Shown here one piece after another: positions 50,169-58,409 of a stretch of 64,000 nucleotides of DNA. The notes beneath the pieces were generated by a model. That model did not search any database, was not told the origin of the DNA, and worked only from the letters and a program-made list of their open reading frames with translations. The position numbers were made by a program, and so were the translations under genes. How positions within the stretch are numbered: position 1 is the first letter of the stretch; the number at the start of each line of letters is the position of its first letter. Origin of the DNA: Pseudomonas sp. PB101 (GTDB lineage: Bacteria; Pseudomonadota; Gammaproteobacteria; Pseudomonadales; Pseudomonadaceae); assembly GCF_009764265.1 (NCBI RefSeq), contig NZ_RWIR01000043.1, forward strand, positions 27,563 to 91,562, written 5' to 3'.

Positions 50169-50957
50169 TTACAACCCATCCCCCAGCGCCTTGAGGTATT
50201 CAGGGCTTTCGCCGATCGAGTTATGCCCCGTCCCCTCGATGACCTGCATCGAAGCCACGCCTTTGGTGAAATGACTCAACAGGCGCTCGGTATTGGAGCG
50301 CGGAATCACTTCGTCATCTCCGGCCGCGATCAATACCGTCGGCACCGTGATGCGTGCGGCGTAGCGCCAGGACTGGAATTTGTCCTTCAACAACCAGCGC
50401 ACCGGAAACCAGCGAAACTGTCGGGCGGCCAGGCCTTCGAGGCTGTTGTAGGGGGTGATCAGCACCAGCCGCGCGGCCGGCCGCTGGCTGGCAAGGCGCA
50501 CGGCAACCCCGGAGCCCAGGCTGCGCCCGACCACCGCCACGTGCGGATGGGTGGCGTGGACCTGGTCGAACAAGGTCAAGGCGTCGCGGGCAATAGCTTC
50601 TTCCGAAGGCGATCCGGAACTGCCGCCATAACCACGGTAATGCAGCAGGTACAGCGCGTAGTCCGGGAAGGCTTGCGAGAAGGAAGGCAGGTTGCGCGAG
50701 ACGTCTTCGGCATTGCCGCCAAAGTAGATCAGCGCGTTCGGGCCGTCGTGGGGGCGCACAGAGACCAGCACCCGGGCGTCGGCAACCGGCAGGGTGAGCA
50801 GGGTAGCGGCCGAGCCGACGGTGCGCGGTTGCGGGTAGTAGATCAGCGCCCGCTGAAACACGAACAGCGCCACGCACAGCGCCAGGTACAACGCTGCGAC
50901 GATGACGACGAGTAACACCAGGGTGCGTGACATTCGACTAACGTTAGGAGGCGGCAT
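50169..50957 (-). CDS. Alpha/beta-hydrolase, membrane-anchored
   Basis: A 262-residue hydrolase with an N-terminal membrane anchor (residues 10-35, LVLLVVIVAALYLALCVALF) and the ABHD12/13-like pattern: LIYFGGNAED (oxyanion), YRGYGGSSGSPSE, nucleophile serine in GRSLGSG, Asp in AAGDDEVIP and His in GTGHNSIG. The family contains periplasm- or membrane-facing esterases/lysophospholipases. ATG 50933 (MSRTLVLL) is an alternative start. It is divergent from the aldo/keto reductase gene. Confidence 0.85.
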   Translation of the reverse strand: MPPPNVSRMSRTLVLLVVIVAALYLALCVALFVFQRALIYYPQPRTVGSAATLLTLPVADARVLVSVRPHDGPNALIYFGGNAEDVSRNLPSFSQAFPDYALYLLHYRGYGGSSGSPSEEAIARDALTLFDQVHATHPHVAVVGRSLGSGVAVRLASQRPAARLVLITPYNSLEGLAARQFRWFPVRWLLKDKFQSWRYAARITVPTVLIAAGDDEVIPRSNTERLLSHFTKGVASMQVIEGTGHNSIGESPEYLKALGDGL

Positions 50958-51086
50958 TGACTGCTCGAGGTTTGAATGTGGCTGGCGCCGCAAGGCTTTC
51001 TCAGTGTAGTCAATCGACCCTTGGCGCGGGATATCCGGGTTGTCGGCGCAACAGGTCGAACCCGAGCGACTGGTGAGAAGCGTTTT

Positions 51087-52031
51087 ATGAGCCATCCTGA
51101 GGGTTACACCCGTAGAGAAATACTCACGCTGGCTGCCGGCGCTTCGGCGGTCTTCACGTTCGGTCCGGCGGGAGCACAAGCCGTGCCGTCGACGGGAACA
51201 GGAGGCAAGACCATGCAGACCCGCGCCATTCCTTCCAGCAACGAGTCCTTGCCGATCGTAGGGTTGGGCACTTATCGCGGGTTCGATGTCGAGCCTGCGC
51301 AACCGGCCTACAAAGACTTGTCCGCCGTGCTGGATGCGTTGTTCGACAAGGGCGGCAAGCTGATCGACAGCTCGCCGATGTACGGTCGCGCCGAACAGAC
51401 CACCGGTGAATTGCTGTCGATCCACGAGCCGCGCTCGCCGGCGTTCCTGGCCACCAAGGTGTGGACCCGCGGGCGCGAAGAAGGCATCGCGCAGATGGAA
51501 CAATCCTTCGCCCTGTTGCAGACCGACCGCATCGACCTGATGCAGATCCACAACCTGCTGGACTGGCAGACTCACCTGCCGACCCTGCGCCACTGGAAGG
51601 AGCAAGGGCGCATCCGCTACATCGGCATCTCCCACTACACGGCGGCGGCCTATGAAGAAGTGGAGGCGGTGCTCAGGGCCGAGCCACTGGATTTCCTGCA
51701 GATCAACTACGCCCTGGACGACCGCGGCGCCGAGAAACGTTTGCTGCCGTTATGCCGTGAGCGGGGCGTGGCGGTGATCTGCAACCGGCCGTTTGGCGGT
51801 GGCGGCCTGCTGGCCAAACTCAAGGACACACCGTTGCCAGGCTGGGCGGCGCAAGTCGGGGTCAAGAGCTGGCCGCAACTGGCGCTGAAGTTCCTGCTGT
51901 CGCATACGGCGGTGACCTGCGTGATCCCGGGCACCGGCAACCCGCGCTACATGGCGGAAAACGCCCGCGCCGGATTCGGCCCGATGCTGACCGACGCCCA
52001 GCGTCAGCAGCTGATTGCGCTGGTCGGCTAG
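51087..52031 (+). CDS. Aldo/keto reductase with twin-arginine signal
   Basis: A 314-residue protein. The N-terminus has a Tat motif, TRREILTLAAGASA with Arg9 and Arg10, and a cleavage site near AQA, so it should be exported folded. The rest is an aldo/keto reductase barrel with the tetrad elements IDSSPMYGRAE (Asp, Tyr), LATKVWTRG (Lys) and MQIHNLLDW (His). Most aldo/keto reductases are cytoplasmic, so export is unusual, though families of Tat-exported forms exist. ATG 51087 has GAGAAG upstream; the frame opens earlier, at 50976. Confidence 0.87.
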   Translation: MSHPEGYTRREILTLAAGASAVFTFGPAGAQAVPSTGTGGKTMQTRAIPSSNESLPIVGLGTYRGFDVEPAQPAYKDLSAVLDALFDKGGKLIDSSPMYGRAEQTTGELLSIHEPRSPAFLATKVWTRGREEGIAQMEQSFALLQTDRIDLMQIHNLLDWQTHLPTLRHWKEQGRIRYIGISHYTAAAYEEVEAVLRAEPLDFLQINYALDDRGAEKRLLPLCRERGVAVICNRPFGGGGLLAKLKDTPLPGWAAQVGVKSWPQLALKFLLSHTAVTCVIPGTGNPRYMAENARAGFGPMLTDAQRQQLIALVG

Positions 52032-52072
52032 CGACGCACCCGAAGCGGTCCGGCGAGTCCCGCAACCTCTCC

Positions 52073-52078
52073 TATACT
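52073..52078 (+). promoter_or_regulatory. Candidate -10 box for lsfA
   Basis: TATACT lies 76 bases before the peroxiredoxin start. No good -35 box is seen, which would fit an activated promoter, for example by OxyR, but no clear OxyR site was found. Confidence 0.3.
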
Positions 52079-52153
52079 GTCGGCGTCCATGCCGTCCAAC
52101 GCGCATTCGTTGCCCTGACGGCGTCCCTGTCCATCACTGCAAGGAGATCGAAC

Positions 52154-52807
52154 ATGGCAATTCGCATTGGCGACGAAGCACCGGATTTCACCGCCGACAC
52201 CACCGAAGGCACGCTCAATTTTCACCAATGGATCGGCGATGGCTGGGCCGTCCTGTTTTCCCACCCCAAGGATTTCACCCCGGTGTGCACCACCGAACTG
52301 GGCTACCTGGCCAAGCTCAAGCCGGAATTCGACAAGCGCAACACCAAGGTCATCGGTCTGAGCGTCGACCCGGTCAGTGACCACAACCGCTGGGTCGGTG
52401 ACATCGCCGAGACCCAGGGCAGCGCGGTCAACTATCCGCTGATCGGCGACGAAAACCTGGTGGTGGCCAAGCTCTACGACATGATCCACCCCAACGCCAG
52501 CGGCGGCGCGCGCACGGCGGTGGACAACGCGACGGTGCGTTCGGTGTTCCTCGTCGGCCCGGACAAGAAGGTCAAGGCCATGCTGATCTACCCGATGAGC
52601 GCCGGGCGTAATTTCGATGAAGTGCTGCGCCTGCTCGACTCCCTGCAACTCAATGCCAAGCACACCGTCGCCACGCCGGTGAACTGGCGGCCGGGTGAGG
52701 ACGTGATCATTCCGACTTCGGTGTCTGATGAAGATGCGAAGAAGAAGTACCCGGATGGGTTCAAGACGTTGAAGCCGTATTTGCGGACGGTGGCTCAGCC
52801 GAAGTAA
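52154..52807 (+). CDS. lsfA: 1-Cys peroxiredoxin LsfA
   Basis: A 217-residue Prx6-type peroxiredoxin: SHPKDFTPVCTTELGYLAK with Cys45 as the only cysteine in the chain, and the long C-terminal arm (VNWRPGEDVIIPTSVSDEDA) of 1-Cys enzymes. It reduces hydrogen peroxide and organic peroxides with a partner reductant such as ascorbate or glutathione/lipoyl proteins. GGAGA precedes ATG 52154. Single gene, followed by REP elements. Confidence 0.94.
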   Translation: MAIRIGDEAPDFTADTTEGTLNFHQWIGDGWAVLFSHPKDFTPVCTTELGYLAKLKPEFDKRNTKVIGLSVDPVSDHNRWVGDIAETQGSAVNYPLIGDENLVVAKLYDMIHPNASGGARTAVDNATVRSVFLVGPDKKVKAMLIYPMSAGRNFDEVLRLLDSLQLNAKHTVATPVNWRPGEDVIIPTSVSDEDAKKKYPDGFKTLKPYLRTVAQPK

Positions 52808-52827
52808 TTGAGGCGACCTTAAGATCG

Positions 52828-52938
52828 CCATCGTCGGAACGCCGCCCGGAGCAAGCCCGCTCCCACACTGGATCTGTGTCGGACACAGATTTTGTGTCCA
52901 CTGGAGCCCCCTGTGGGAGCGGGCTTGCCCGCGATGGG
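52828..52938. repeat. REP pair after lsfA
   Basis: Two inverted REP units: the first in reverse around CGGAGCAAGCCCGCTCCCAC (52847-52866), the second around GTGGGAGCGGGCTTGCCCGC (52913-52932). The spacer holds a small inverted repeat GTGTCGGACACAGATT region. Confidence 0.85.
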
Positions 52939-52956
52939 GCCAGCCCTGCTGACCCC

Positions 52957-53844
52957 TCAAACCAGATACTTTTTAAACCACCCCACCGTCCGCTCCCACG
53001 CCAGCTTCGCCGCCGCCTCGTCATAACGCGGCGTCGAATCATTGTGAAAACCATGATTGCAGCCCGGATAAATGTAGGCCTCATAGGTCTTGCCCCCGGC
53101 CTTCAACGCTTTCTCATAGGCCGGCCAGCCTTCGTTGATCCGTGTGTCCAACTCGCCGTAGTGCAGCATCACCGGGGCCTTGATCCGGGGCACTTCCTCG
53201 GCCGTTGGCTGACGACCATAAAACGATACGGCGGCGCCCAGTTCCGGGTAGGCCACCGCGGCGGCGTTGGTCACGCCACCGCCGTAGCAGAAGCCGGTGA
53301 TGCCGACTTTCCCGGTGGCCGCAGGGTGTTTCATCATCCACTCGACGGCGGCGAAAAAGTCGTTCATCAGCTTTTCCGGGTCGACCGTGGCCTGGAGTTC
53401 GCGACCCTTGTCGTCATTGCCGGGATAACCGCCGAGCGACGTCAGGCCATCCGGGGCCAGGGCGATGAACCCGGCCTTGGCCACACGCCGGGCCACGTCT
53501 TCGATGTAGGGGTTGAGCCCGCGGTTTTCGTGCACGACCACCACCGCCGGCACTTTGCCGGTGGCCTTGGCCGGGCGCACGAGGTAAGCGCGAACCTGGC
53601 CGTGGCCCTTGGGCGACGGGTAGGTGACGTACTCGGCAATGATGTCCGGGTCGGTGAACTCGACCTGCTCGGCCAGCGCATAGTTGGGGCTCAGCGCGGC
53701 AAGCAGGGCGCCGGCCGTCATGCCGCCGAAGGTGAACAACGCCGCGCGGTCGAGAAACTCCCGGCGGTTGATCTTGCCGTGGGCGTAGTAGTCGTAGAGT
53801 TCCAGCAGTTCGGGGGCGAAGTCTTTTGCAGTTAGACGGGTCAT
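52957..53844 (-). CDS. Dienelactone hydrolase family protein with twin-arginine-like segment
   Basis: A 295-residue hydrolase. Residues 25-60 ([20 protein letters not shown] then AGALLAALS) look like a Tat signal, though it begins at residue 26 instead of the N-terminus. The catalytic domain has the dienelactone hydrolase pattern: [11 protein letters not shown] with Glu106, nucleophile Cys186 in GFCYGGG, Asp in GELDTRIN and His in GCNHGFHND. It cleaves lactones or esters; the in vivo substrate is unknown. ATG 53844 is convergent to the REP pair after lsfA. Confidence 0.87.
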   Translation of the reverse strand: MTRLTAKDFAPELLELYDYYAHGKINRREFLDRAALFTFGGMTAGALLAALSPNYALAEQVEFTDPDIIAEYVTYPSPKGHGQVRAYLVRPAKATGKVPAVVVVHENRGLNPYIEDVARRVAKAGFIALAPDGLTSLGGYPGNDDKGRELQATVDPEKLMNDFFAAVEWMMKHPAATGKVGITGFCYGGGVTNAAAVAYPELGAAVSFYGRQPTAEEVPRIKAPVMLHYGELDTRINEGWPAYEKALKAGGKTYEAYIYPGCNHGFHNDSTPRYDEAAAKLAWERTVGWFKKYLV

Positions 53845-53891
53845 TGGTGCAACTCCTCTCGACTGGTTTGACATGGGCCCTGGAGCGGGCC

Positions 53892-53984
53892 TGTGGCGAG
53901 GGGGCTTGCCCCCGTTGGGTCGCGAAGCGGCCCCCGAAAATGGGACTGCTGCGCAGTCCAACGGGGGCAAGCCCCCTCGCCACA
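53892..53984. repeat. Long-arm inverted repeat (second REP class)
   Basis: Two 27-base perfect arms (53892-53918 and 53958-53984) around a 39-base centre that contains another inverted stretch (CGGCCCCC, GACTGC/GCAGTC). The core GGGGCTTGCCCCC differs from the other REP units of the window and is found in other Pseudomonas. Confidence 0.85.
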
Positions 53985-54021
53985 AGCCCATCCACAGGGG
54001 AAAAAGGGTGAAGCCAAAATT

Positions 54022-54423
54022 TCATTCCAGGCACTGCGCCCCGGCCTTCGCCACCTGCGCATCCTGCCCGGGCTTGACGCCCGACACACCGACCGCGCCA
54101 ATCACCTGGCCATCGAAGACAATCGGCACGCCACCCTCCAGCGAAGTCAGCAAGGGTGCTGACAGGAAAGCGTAGCGCCCGTTGTTGACCATGTCCTCAT
54201 AGCTTTTCGATTCGCGCCGCCCGAGGGCCGCGGTGCGTGCCTTTTCGGTGGCGATGTAGGCGCTGCTCGGCGCACAGCCGTCGAGGCGTTCGAGGGCCAG
54301 CGGGTGGCCGCCGTCATCGACCACTACGATGGTCACGGCCCATTGATTGGCCTGGGCTTCGGCGCGGGCGGCGTTGATGATCTGGCCGACTTCGGTCTGG
54401 CTCAGGACGGCTTTGCTGTTCAT
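54022..54423 (-). CDS. glcG: GlcG/HbpS-like heme-degrading domain protein
   Basis: A 133-residue protein of the GlcG family: VVVDDGGHPLALERLDGCAP, ATEKARTAALGR, and GGVPIVFDGQVIGAVGVSG. GGAG precedes ATG 54423. It follows glcF after 19 bases in the leftward glycolate oxidase operon. GlcG is conserved with glcDEF but its role is not settled; related HbpS proteins bind haem. Confidence 0.93.
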   Translation of the reverse strand: MNSKAVLSQTEVGQIINAARAEAQANQWAVTIVVVDDGGHPLALERLDGCAPSSAYIATEKARTAALGRRESKSYEDMVNNGRYAFLSAPLLTSLEGGVPIVFDGQVIGAVGVSGVKPGQDAQVAKAGAQCLE

Positions 54424-54442
54424 GGGCGTCTCCAGTGCTCGG

Positions 54443-55660
54443 TCAAGGCAGGGCGGCCTCGACCAGTTCGATCCAGTGCCGCACCGGGGTTCGGCCTGCG
54501 CCGTCGAGGTGGGTCTGGCAGCCGATGTTGGCCGTGACAATGACCTCGGGGTAGCCGCTTTCCAGGGCGTTGAGCTTGTTGTCGCGCAGTTGTCGCGACA
54601 GTTCCGGCTGGGTCAGCGAGTAGGTGCCCGCCGAGCCGCAACACAGGTGTCCGTCGGGGACGGACGTAAGGTTGAAACCCATTTGCTTCAATAGCGCTTC
54701 CACGGCGCCGCCGAGTTTTTGCCCGTGTTGCAGGGTGCAGGGGCAATGGAAGGCCAGGCGTTGCGAGGCGTGGATGCCCAGTTGTTCCAGTGGTTCGTCA
54801 CGCAACACTTCCACCAGGTCACGGGCCAGCGCGCTGACCCTTTTCGCCTTGTCGGCATAGGCCGGGTCGCTGGCGAGCAGATGGCCGTAATCCTTGATGA
54901 AGGCGCCGCAACCGCTGGCCGTCTGCACAATCGCTTCGGCGCCTTTTTCAATGGCCGGCCACCACGCGTCGATGTTGCGCCGGGCGCGATCGAGGCCGGC
55001 GGCCTGGGCGTCGAGGTGATAGTCCACGGCACCGCAGCAGCCGGCCTCGCGGCTGCCGATGACGCTGATCCCCAACCGGTCCAGCACCCGCGCCGCAGCG
55101 GCATTGGTGTTGGGGGACAGGCTGGGCTGCACGCAGCCTTCGAGCATCAGCACCTGCCGCGCGCGCAGGGTCATGGGGCGCGGTTTGGCCGGATAGACAC
55201 TGCGCGGCAACTTGCTTTGCAGCGGGCCGGGCAACAGCGCGCGCAACATCTGTCCGCCATTGACCAGGCCCTTGAACAGATCGGGATGCGGCACGGTCTG
55301 GCGCAAGCCCTCGCGCAACAGGCGCTGCCCGAGCGGGCGCGGCACCGCCGCATCGACCACGGCCCGGCCGATGTCCAGCAGGTTGTGGTAGTCGACGCCC
55401 GACGGGCAGGTGGTTTCGCAGTTGCGGCACGACAGGCAGCGGTCCAGGTGCTGTTGGGTCTTTTGCGTGACGTCGTTGCCTTCCAGCACTTGCTTGATCA
55501 GGTAGATGCGGCCCCGAGGTCCGTCCAGTTCATCGCCGAGCAATTGATAGGTCGGGCACGTGGCGTTGCAGAAGCCGCAGTGCACGCAGGTGCGCAGGAT
55601 GCTTTCGGCTTCTGCGGCGCGGGGCAGATGGCTGGCGCTTTCACTCAGGGTCGTCTGCAT
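54443..55660 (-). CDS. glcF: Glycolate oxidase iron-sulfur subunit
   Basis: A 405-residue protein with two 4Fe-4S cluster motifs near the N-terminus, CVHCGFCNATCP and CLSCRNCETTCP, followed by two CCG-type domains (EAGCCGAVDYHL, GHLCCGSAGTYS). It receives electrons from GlcD/GlcE and passes them to the membrane quinone pool. It lies 3 bases after glcE. Length equals that of known GlcF (about 405). Confidence 0.95.
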   Translation of the reverse strand: MQTTLSESASHLPRAAEAESILRTCVHCGFCNATCPTYQLLGDELDGPRGRIYLIKQVLEGNDVTQKTQQHLDRCLSCRNCETTCPSGVDYHNLLDIGRAVVDAAVPRPLGQRLLREGLRQTVPHPDLFKGLVNGGQMLRALLPGPLQSKLPRSVYPAKPRPMTLRARQVLMLEGCVQPSLSPNTNAAAARVLDRLGISVIGSREAGCCGAVDYHLDAQAAGLDRARRNIDAWWPAIEKGAEAIVQTASGCGAFIKDYGHLLASDPAYADKAKRVSALARDLVEVLRDEPLEQLGIHASQRLAFHCPCTLQHGQKLGGAVEALLKQMGFNLTSVPDGHLCCGSAGTYSLTQPELSRQLRDNKLNALESGYPEVIVTANIGCQTHLDGAGRTPVRHWIELVEAALP

Positions 55661-55663
55661 GGT

Positions 55664-56728
55664 TCAAAGCTCCGCGTACAGGCGTCCGGGGTTGAAGATG
55701 CCCCGTGGATCGAGTTGTTGTTTGAGGTTGCGGTGATAGCGCATCAGCGCCGGCGGCAGCGGCTGGAACGGGGTGTCAGTCAGGCCGTGACTGAAGCAGG
55801 TGACATGACCGCCGACCTCGTCGACGACCTGGCGGATGAACGCCGCTTCGGCATCGGACTTCAGCCAGCGCTGGGCGCCGCCCCAGTCGACCAGCTGCCG
55901 GCCGGGCAGCGACAGGCGTGGCGTGTTGTGCGGCAGTGACAGGCGCCAAAGTGGCTGGTCTTCATCGAAGAAGCTCAAGCGCTGTTCGTTGAGGTCGTCC
56001 CAGTAGGAGGCGTTGAGCCGTTCGCCGCCGAGGCGCTCATGGGCCGCCGCCACCGAGCCTTCACCGCCTTCCAGCCGCAAGTGCAGGCGTGAGCCGTCGT
56101 GGCAGGCCGCGCTGATCGGCAACGGCTGCTGACCCCATTGCGCCAGGTGCAGCAAGGCCCGTTCGATGTCCAGTTCCAGGCTGATACTCAGGCACTGCCG
56201 GGGTTTGGGCAGTACCTTGAGCGAGACCTCGGTGATCAGCCCGAGGCAACCATGACTGCCGGCCATCAGGCGCGACAGGTCGTAGCCGGCGACGTTTTTC
56301 ATCACCTCGCCACCGAAGCGCAACAGCTTGCCTTGCCCCGTGATGACGCGCGTGCCGAGGACGAAATCCCGCACCGAGCCGGACCACGGGCGCCGTGGTC
56401 CGGACAGTCCGCAGGCGATCATGCCGCCCACCGTGGCGTCTTCGCCGAAGGCCGGCGGTTCGCAGGGCAGCATCTGTTGCGCGGCGTCGAGCACCTGCGC
56501 CAGCTGCGCCAACGGCGTGCCGCAACGGGCGGTGATCACCAGTTCCGTCGGGTCGTAGCTGACGATGCCGCAGTGCGCGCGGGTATCGAGAATTTCCCCG
56601 GCCGTGGTGCGCCCGAGAAAGGCCTTGCTGTTGGACCCCTGGATGCGCAACGGCGTGGCGTTGTCCAGTGCCTGATTGACCTGCTCCAGCAGTGACGGGC
56701 TGTCGTCGAAATCTTCAGGGCCGTGCAT
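55664..56728 (-). CDS. glcE: Glycolate oxidase FAD-binding subunit
   Basis: A 354-residue protein with a PCMH-type FAD fold: PLRIQGSNSKAFLGR, the FAD-binding GEDATVGGMIACGLSGPRRP and GEVMKNVAGYDLSRL. It starts with ATG 56728, which overlaps the glcD stop (TGATG). GlcE is needed with GlcD and GlcF for glycolate oxidation to glyoxylate. Confidence 0.95.
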   Translation of the reverse strand: MHGPEDFDDSPSLLEQVNQALDNATPLRIQGSNSKAFLGRTTAGEILDTRAHCGIVSYDPTELVITARCGTPLAQLAQVLDAAQQMLPCEPPAFGEDATVGGMIACGLSGPRRPWSGSVRDFVLGTRVITGQGKLLRFGGEVMKNVAGYDLSRLMAGSHGCLGLITEVSLKVLPKPRQCLSISLELDIERALLHLAQWGQQPLPISAACHDGSRLHLRLEGGEGSVAAAHERLGGERLNASYWDDLNEQRLSFFDEDQPLWRLSLPHNTPRLSLPGRQLVDWGGAQRWLKSDAEAAFIRQVVDEVGGHVTCFSHGLTDTPFQPLPPALMRYHRNLKQQLDPRGIFNPGRLYAEL

Positions 56729-58227
56729 CAGAAACGCTCCAGCTCGGGGAAGGGCAGTTGACCGGCATGTATGTGCATGGCTCCGAATTCGGCGCAACGG
56801 TGCAGGGTCGGGATGTTCTTGCCGGGGTTGAGCAGGCCGCCGGGGTCGAAGGCGGCCTTGATCGCATGGAACAGGGTCAGCTCATCGCTGTTGAACTGCG
56901 CGCACATCTGGTTGATCTTTTCGCGGCCCACGCCGTGCTCACCGGTGATGCTGCCGCCCACCTTCACGCACAATTCGAGGATCTTGCCGCCCAGGGCTTC
57001 GGCGCGGTCGAGCTCACCGGGTTGGTTGGCGTCGAACAGAATCAACGGATGCATGTTGCCGTCGCCGGCATGGAACACGTTGGCCACCCGCAGGCCGTAT
57101 TCGTTCGACAGTTCGGCGATGGCGTGCAGCACGCCGGGCAGTTCGCGGCGGGGGATGGTGCCGTCCATGCAGTAATAGTCCGGCGAGAGGCGGCCCACCG
57201 CCGGGAAGGCATTCTTGCGCCCGGCCCAGAAACGCACGCGCTCGGCTTCGTCCCTGGCCTGGCGCACCTCGGTTGCGCCGGCCTGTTGCAGTACCTGGCG
57301 CACCCGCTCGCAATCGTCGGCGACATCGGCTTCAACACCATCGAGTTCACACAACAGAATGGCCTGGGCATCCACCGGGTAACCAGCGTGGATGAAATCC
57401 TCGGCGGCGCGGATGGCCAGGTTGTCCATCATTTCCAGGCCACCGGGGATGATGCCGGCGGCGATGATGTCGCCGACCGCGCGCCCGGCTTTTTCCACCG
57501 AGTCGAAGGCCGCCAGCAGCACCTTGGCGGACTGCGGTTTGGGCAGCAGCTTGACCGTGACCTCGGTGATCACCCCGAGCAGGCCTTCGGAACCGGTGAA
57601 CAGTGCCAGCAGGTCGAACCCGGGGGAGTCGAGGGCGTTGGAGCCCAGGCTCAACTGTTCGCCATCGACCGTGAGGATGTCGACCTTGAGCACGTTGTGC
57701 ACGGTCAGGCCGTACTTGAGGCAATGCACGCCACCGGCATTTTCCGCGACGTTGCCACCGATGGAGCAGGCGATTTGCGAGGACGGGTCCGGCGCGTAAT
57801 ACAGGCCGAACGGGGCCGCCGCCTGGGAAATCGCCAGATTGCGCACACCGGGCTGCACCCGCGCGGTTCGGGCGGCGGGGTCGATGTGCAGGATGTTGTT
57901 GAAGCGCGCCATCACCAGCAGCACGCCTTTCTCCAGGGGCAGCGCACCGCCGGACAATCCGGTACCGGCGCCGCGGGCCACCACGGGCACGCGCAGCTCA
58001 TGGCAGATGCGCAGCACCCCTTGCACCTCGTCGATGTGCCGGGGCAGCACCACCAGCATCGGCGTGGTGCGATAGGCCGACAGTCCATCACATTCGTAGG
58101 GCTTGAGTTCCTCCTGCTGGTGCAGGATTTCCAGGGCCGGCAGCCTGGTTTTCAAGGCGTGCAACAGTGCCTGTCTGTCGACGTCGGGCAGGGCGCCGTC
58201 GACGCGCTCATCGTAGAGAATGTTCAT
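56728..58227 (-). CDS. glcD: Glycolate oxidase catalytic subunit
   Basis: A 499-residue FAD enzyme: VARGAGTGLSGGALP in the FAD site, IGGNVAENAGGVHCLKYG, and the C-terminal ITGEHGVGREKI with the HGxG residues and metal-binding histidines of D-2-hydroxyacid dehydrogenases. It starts the leftward glcDEFG operon. No glcC regulator is next to it. REP elements separate it from the permease gene upstream. Confidence 0.96.
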   Translation of the reverse strand: MNILYDERVDGALPDVDRQALLHALKTRLPALEILHQQEELKPYECDGLSAYRTTPMLVVLPRHIDEVQGVLRICHELRVPVVARGAGTGLSGGALPLEKGVLLVMARFNNILHIDPAARTARVQPGVRNLAISQAAAPFGLYYAPDPSSQIACSIGGNVAENAGGVHCLKYGLTVHNVLKVDILTVDGEQLSLGSNALDSPGFDLLALFTGSEGLLGVITEVTVKLLPKPQSAKVLLAAFDSVEKAGRAVGDIIAAGIIPGGLEMMDNLAIRAAEDFIHAGYPVDAQAILLCELDGVEADVADDCERVRQVLQQAGATEVRQARDEAERVRFWAGRKNAFPAVGRLSPDYYCMDGTIPRRELPGVLHAIAELSNEYGLRVANVFHAGDGNMHPLILFDANQPGELDRAEALGGKILELCVKVGGSITGEHGVGREKINQMCAQFNSDELTLFHAIKAAFDPGGLLNPGKNIPTLHRCAEFGAMHIHAGQLPFPELERF

Positions 58228-58308
58228 CGGTTCTCGACTCTCGCAGCAGGCCAATGACCTTCATCATTGGCCTGTCAGGCTCAGCTGTCCATGGGATCGT
58301 TGTCTCCA

Positions 58309-58401
58309 CTGTGGGAGCGAGCTTGCCCGCGATGGCGGTAGACCATTCGACATCTATGTTGAATGACACTCCGCCATCGCGGGCAAGCCCGCTCCCACAG
58401 G
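58309..58401. repeat. REP doublet between permease and glcD
   Basis: Inverted REP units, CTGTGGGAGCGAGCTTGCCC and its complement, with the arms ending in CGCGATGGCGG and CCGCCATCGCG. The spacer is 38 bases. It may stabilise the upstream permease mRNA or terminate transcription. Confidence 0.86.
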
Positions 58402-58409
58402 TATTCGAT

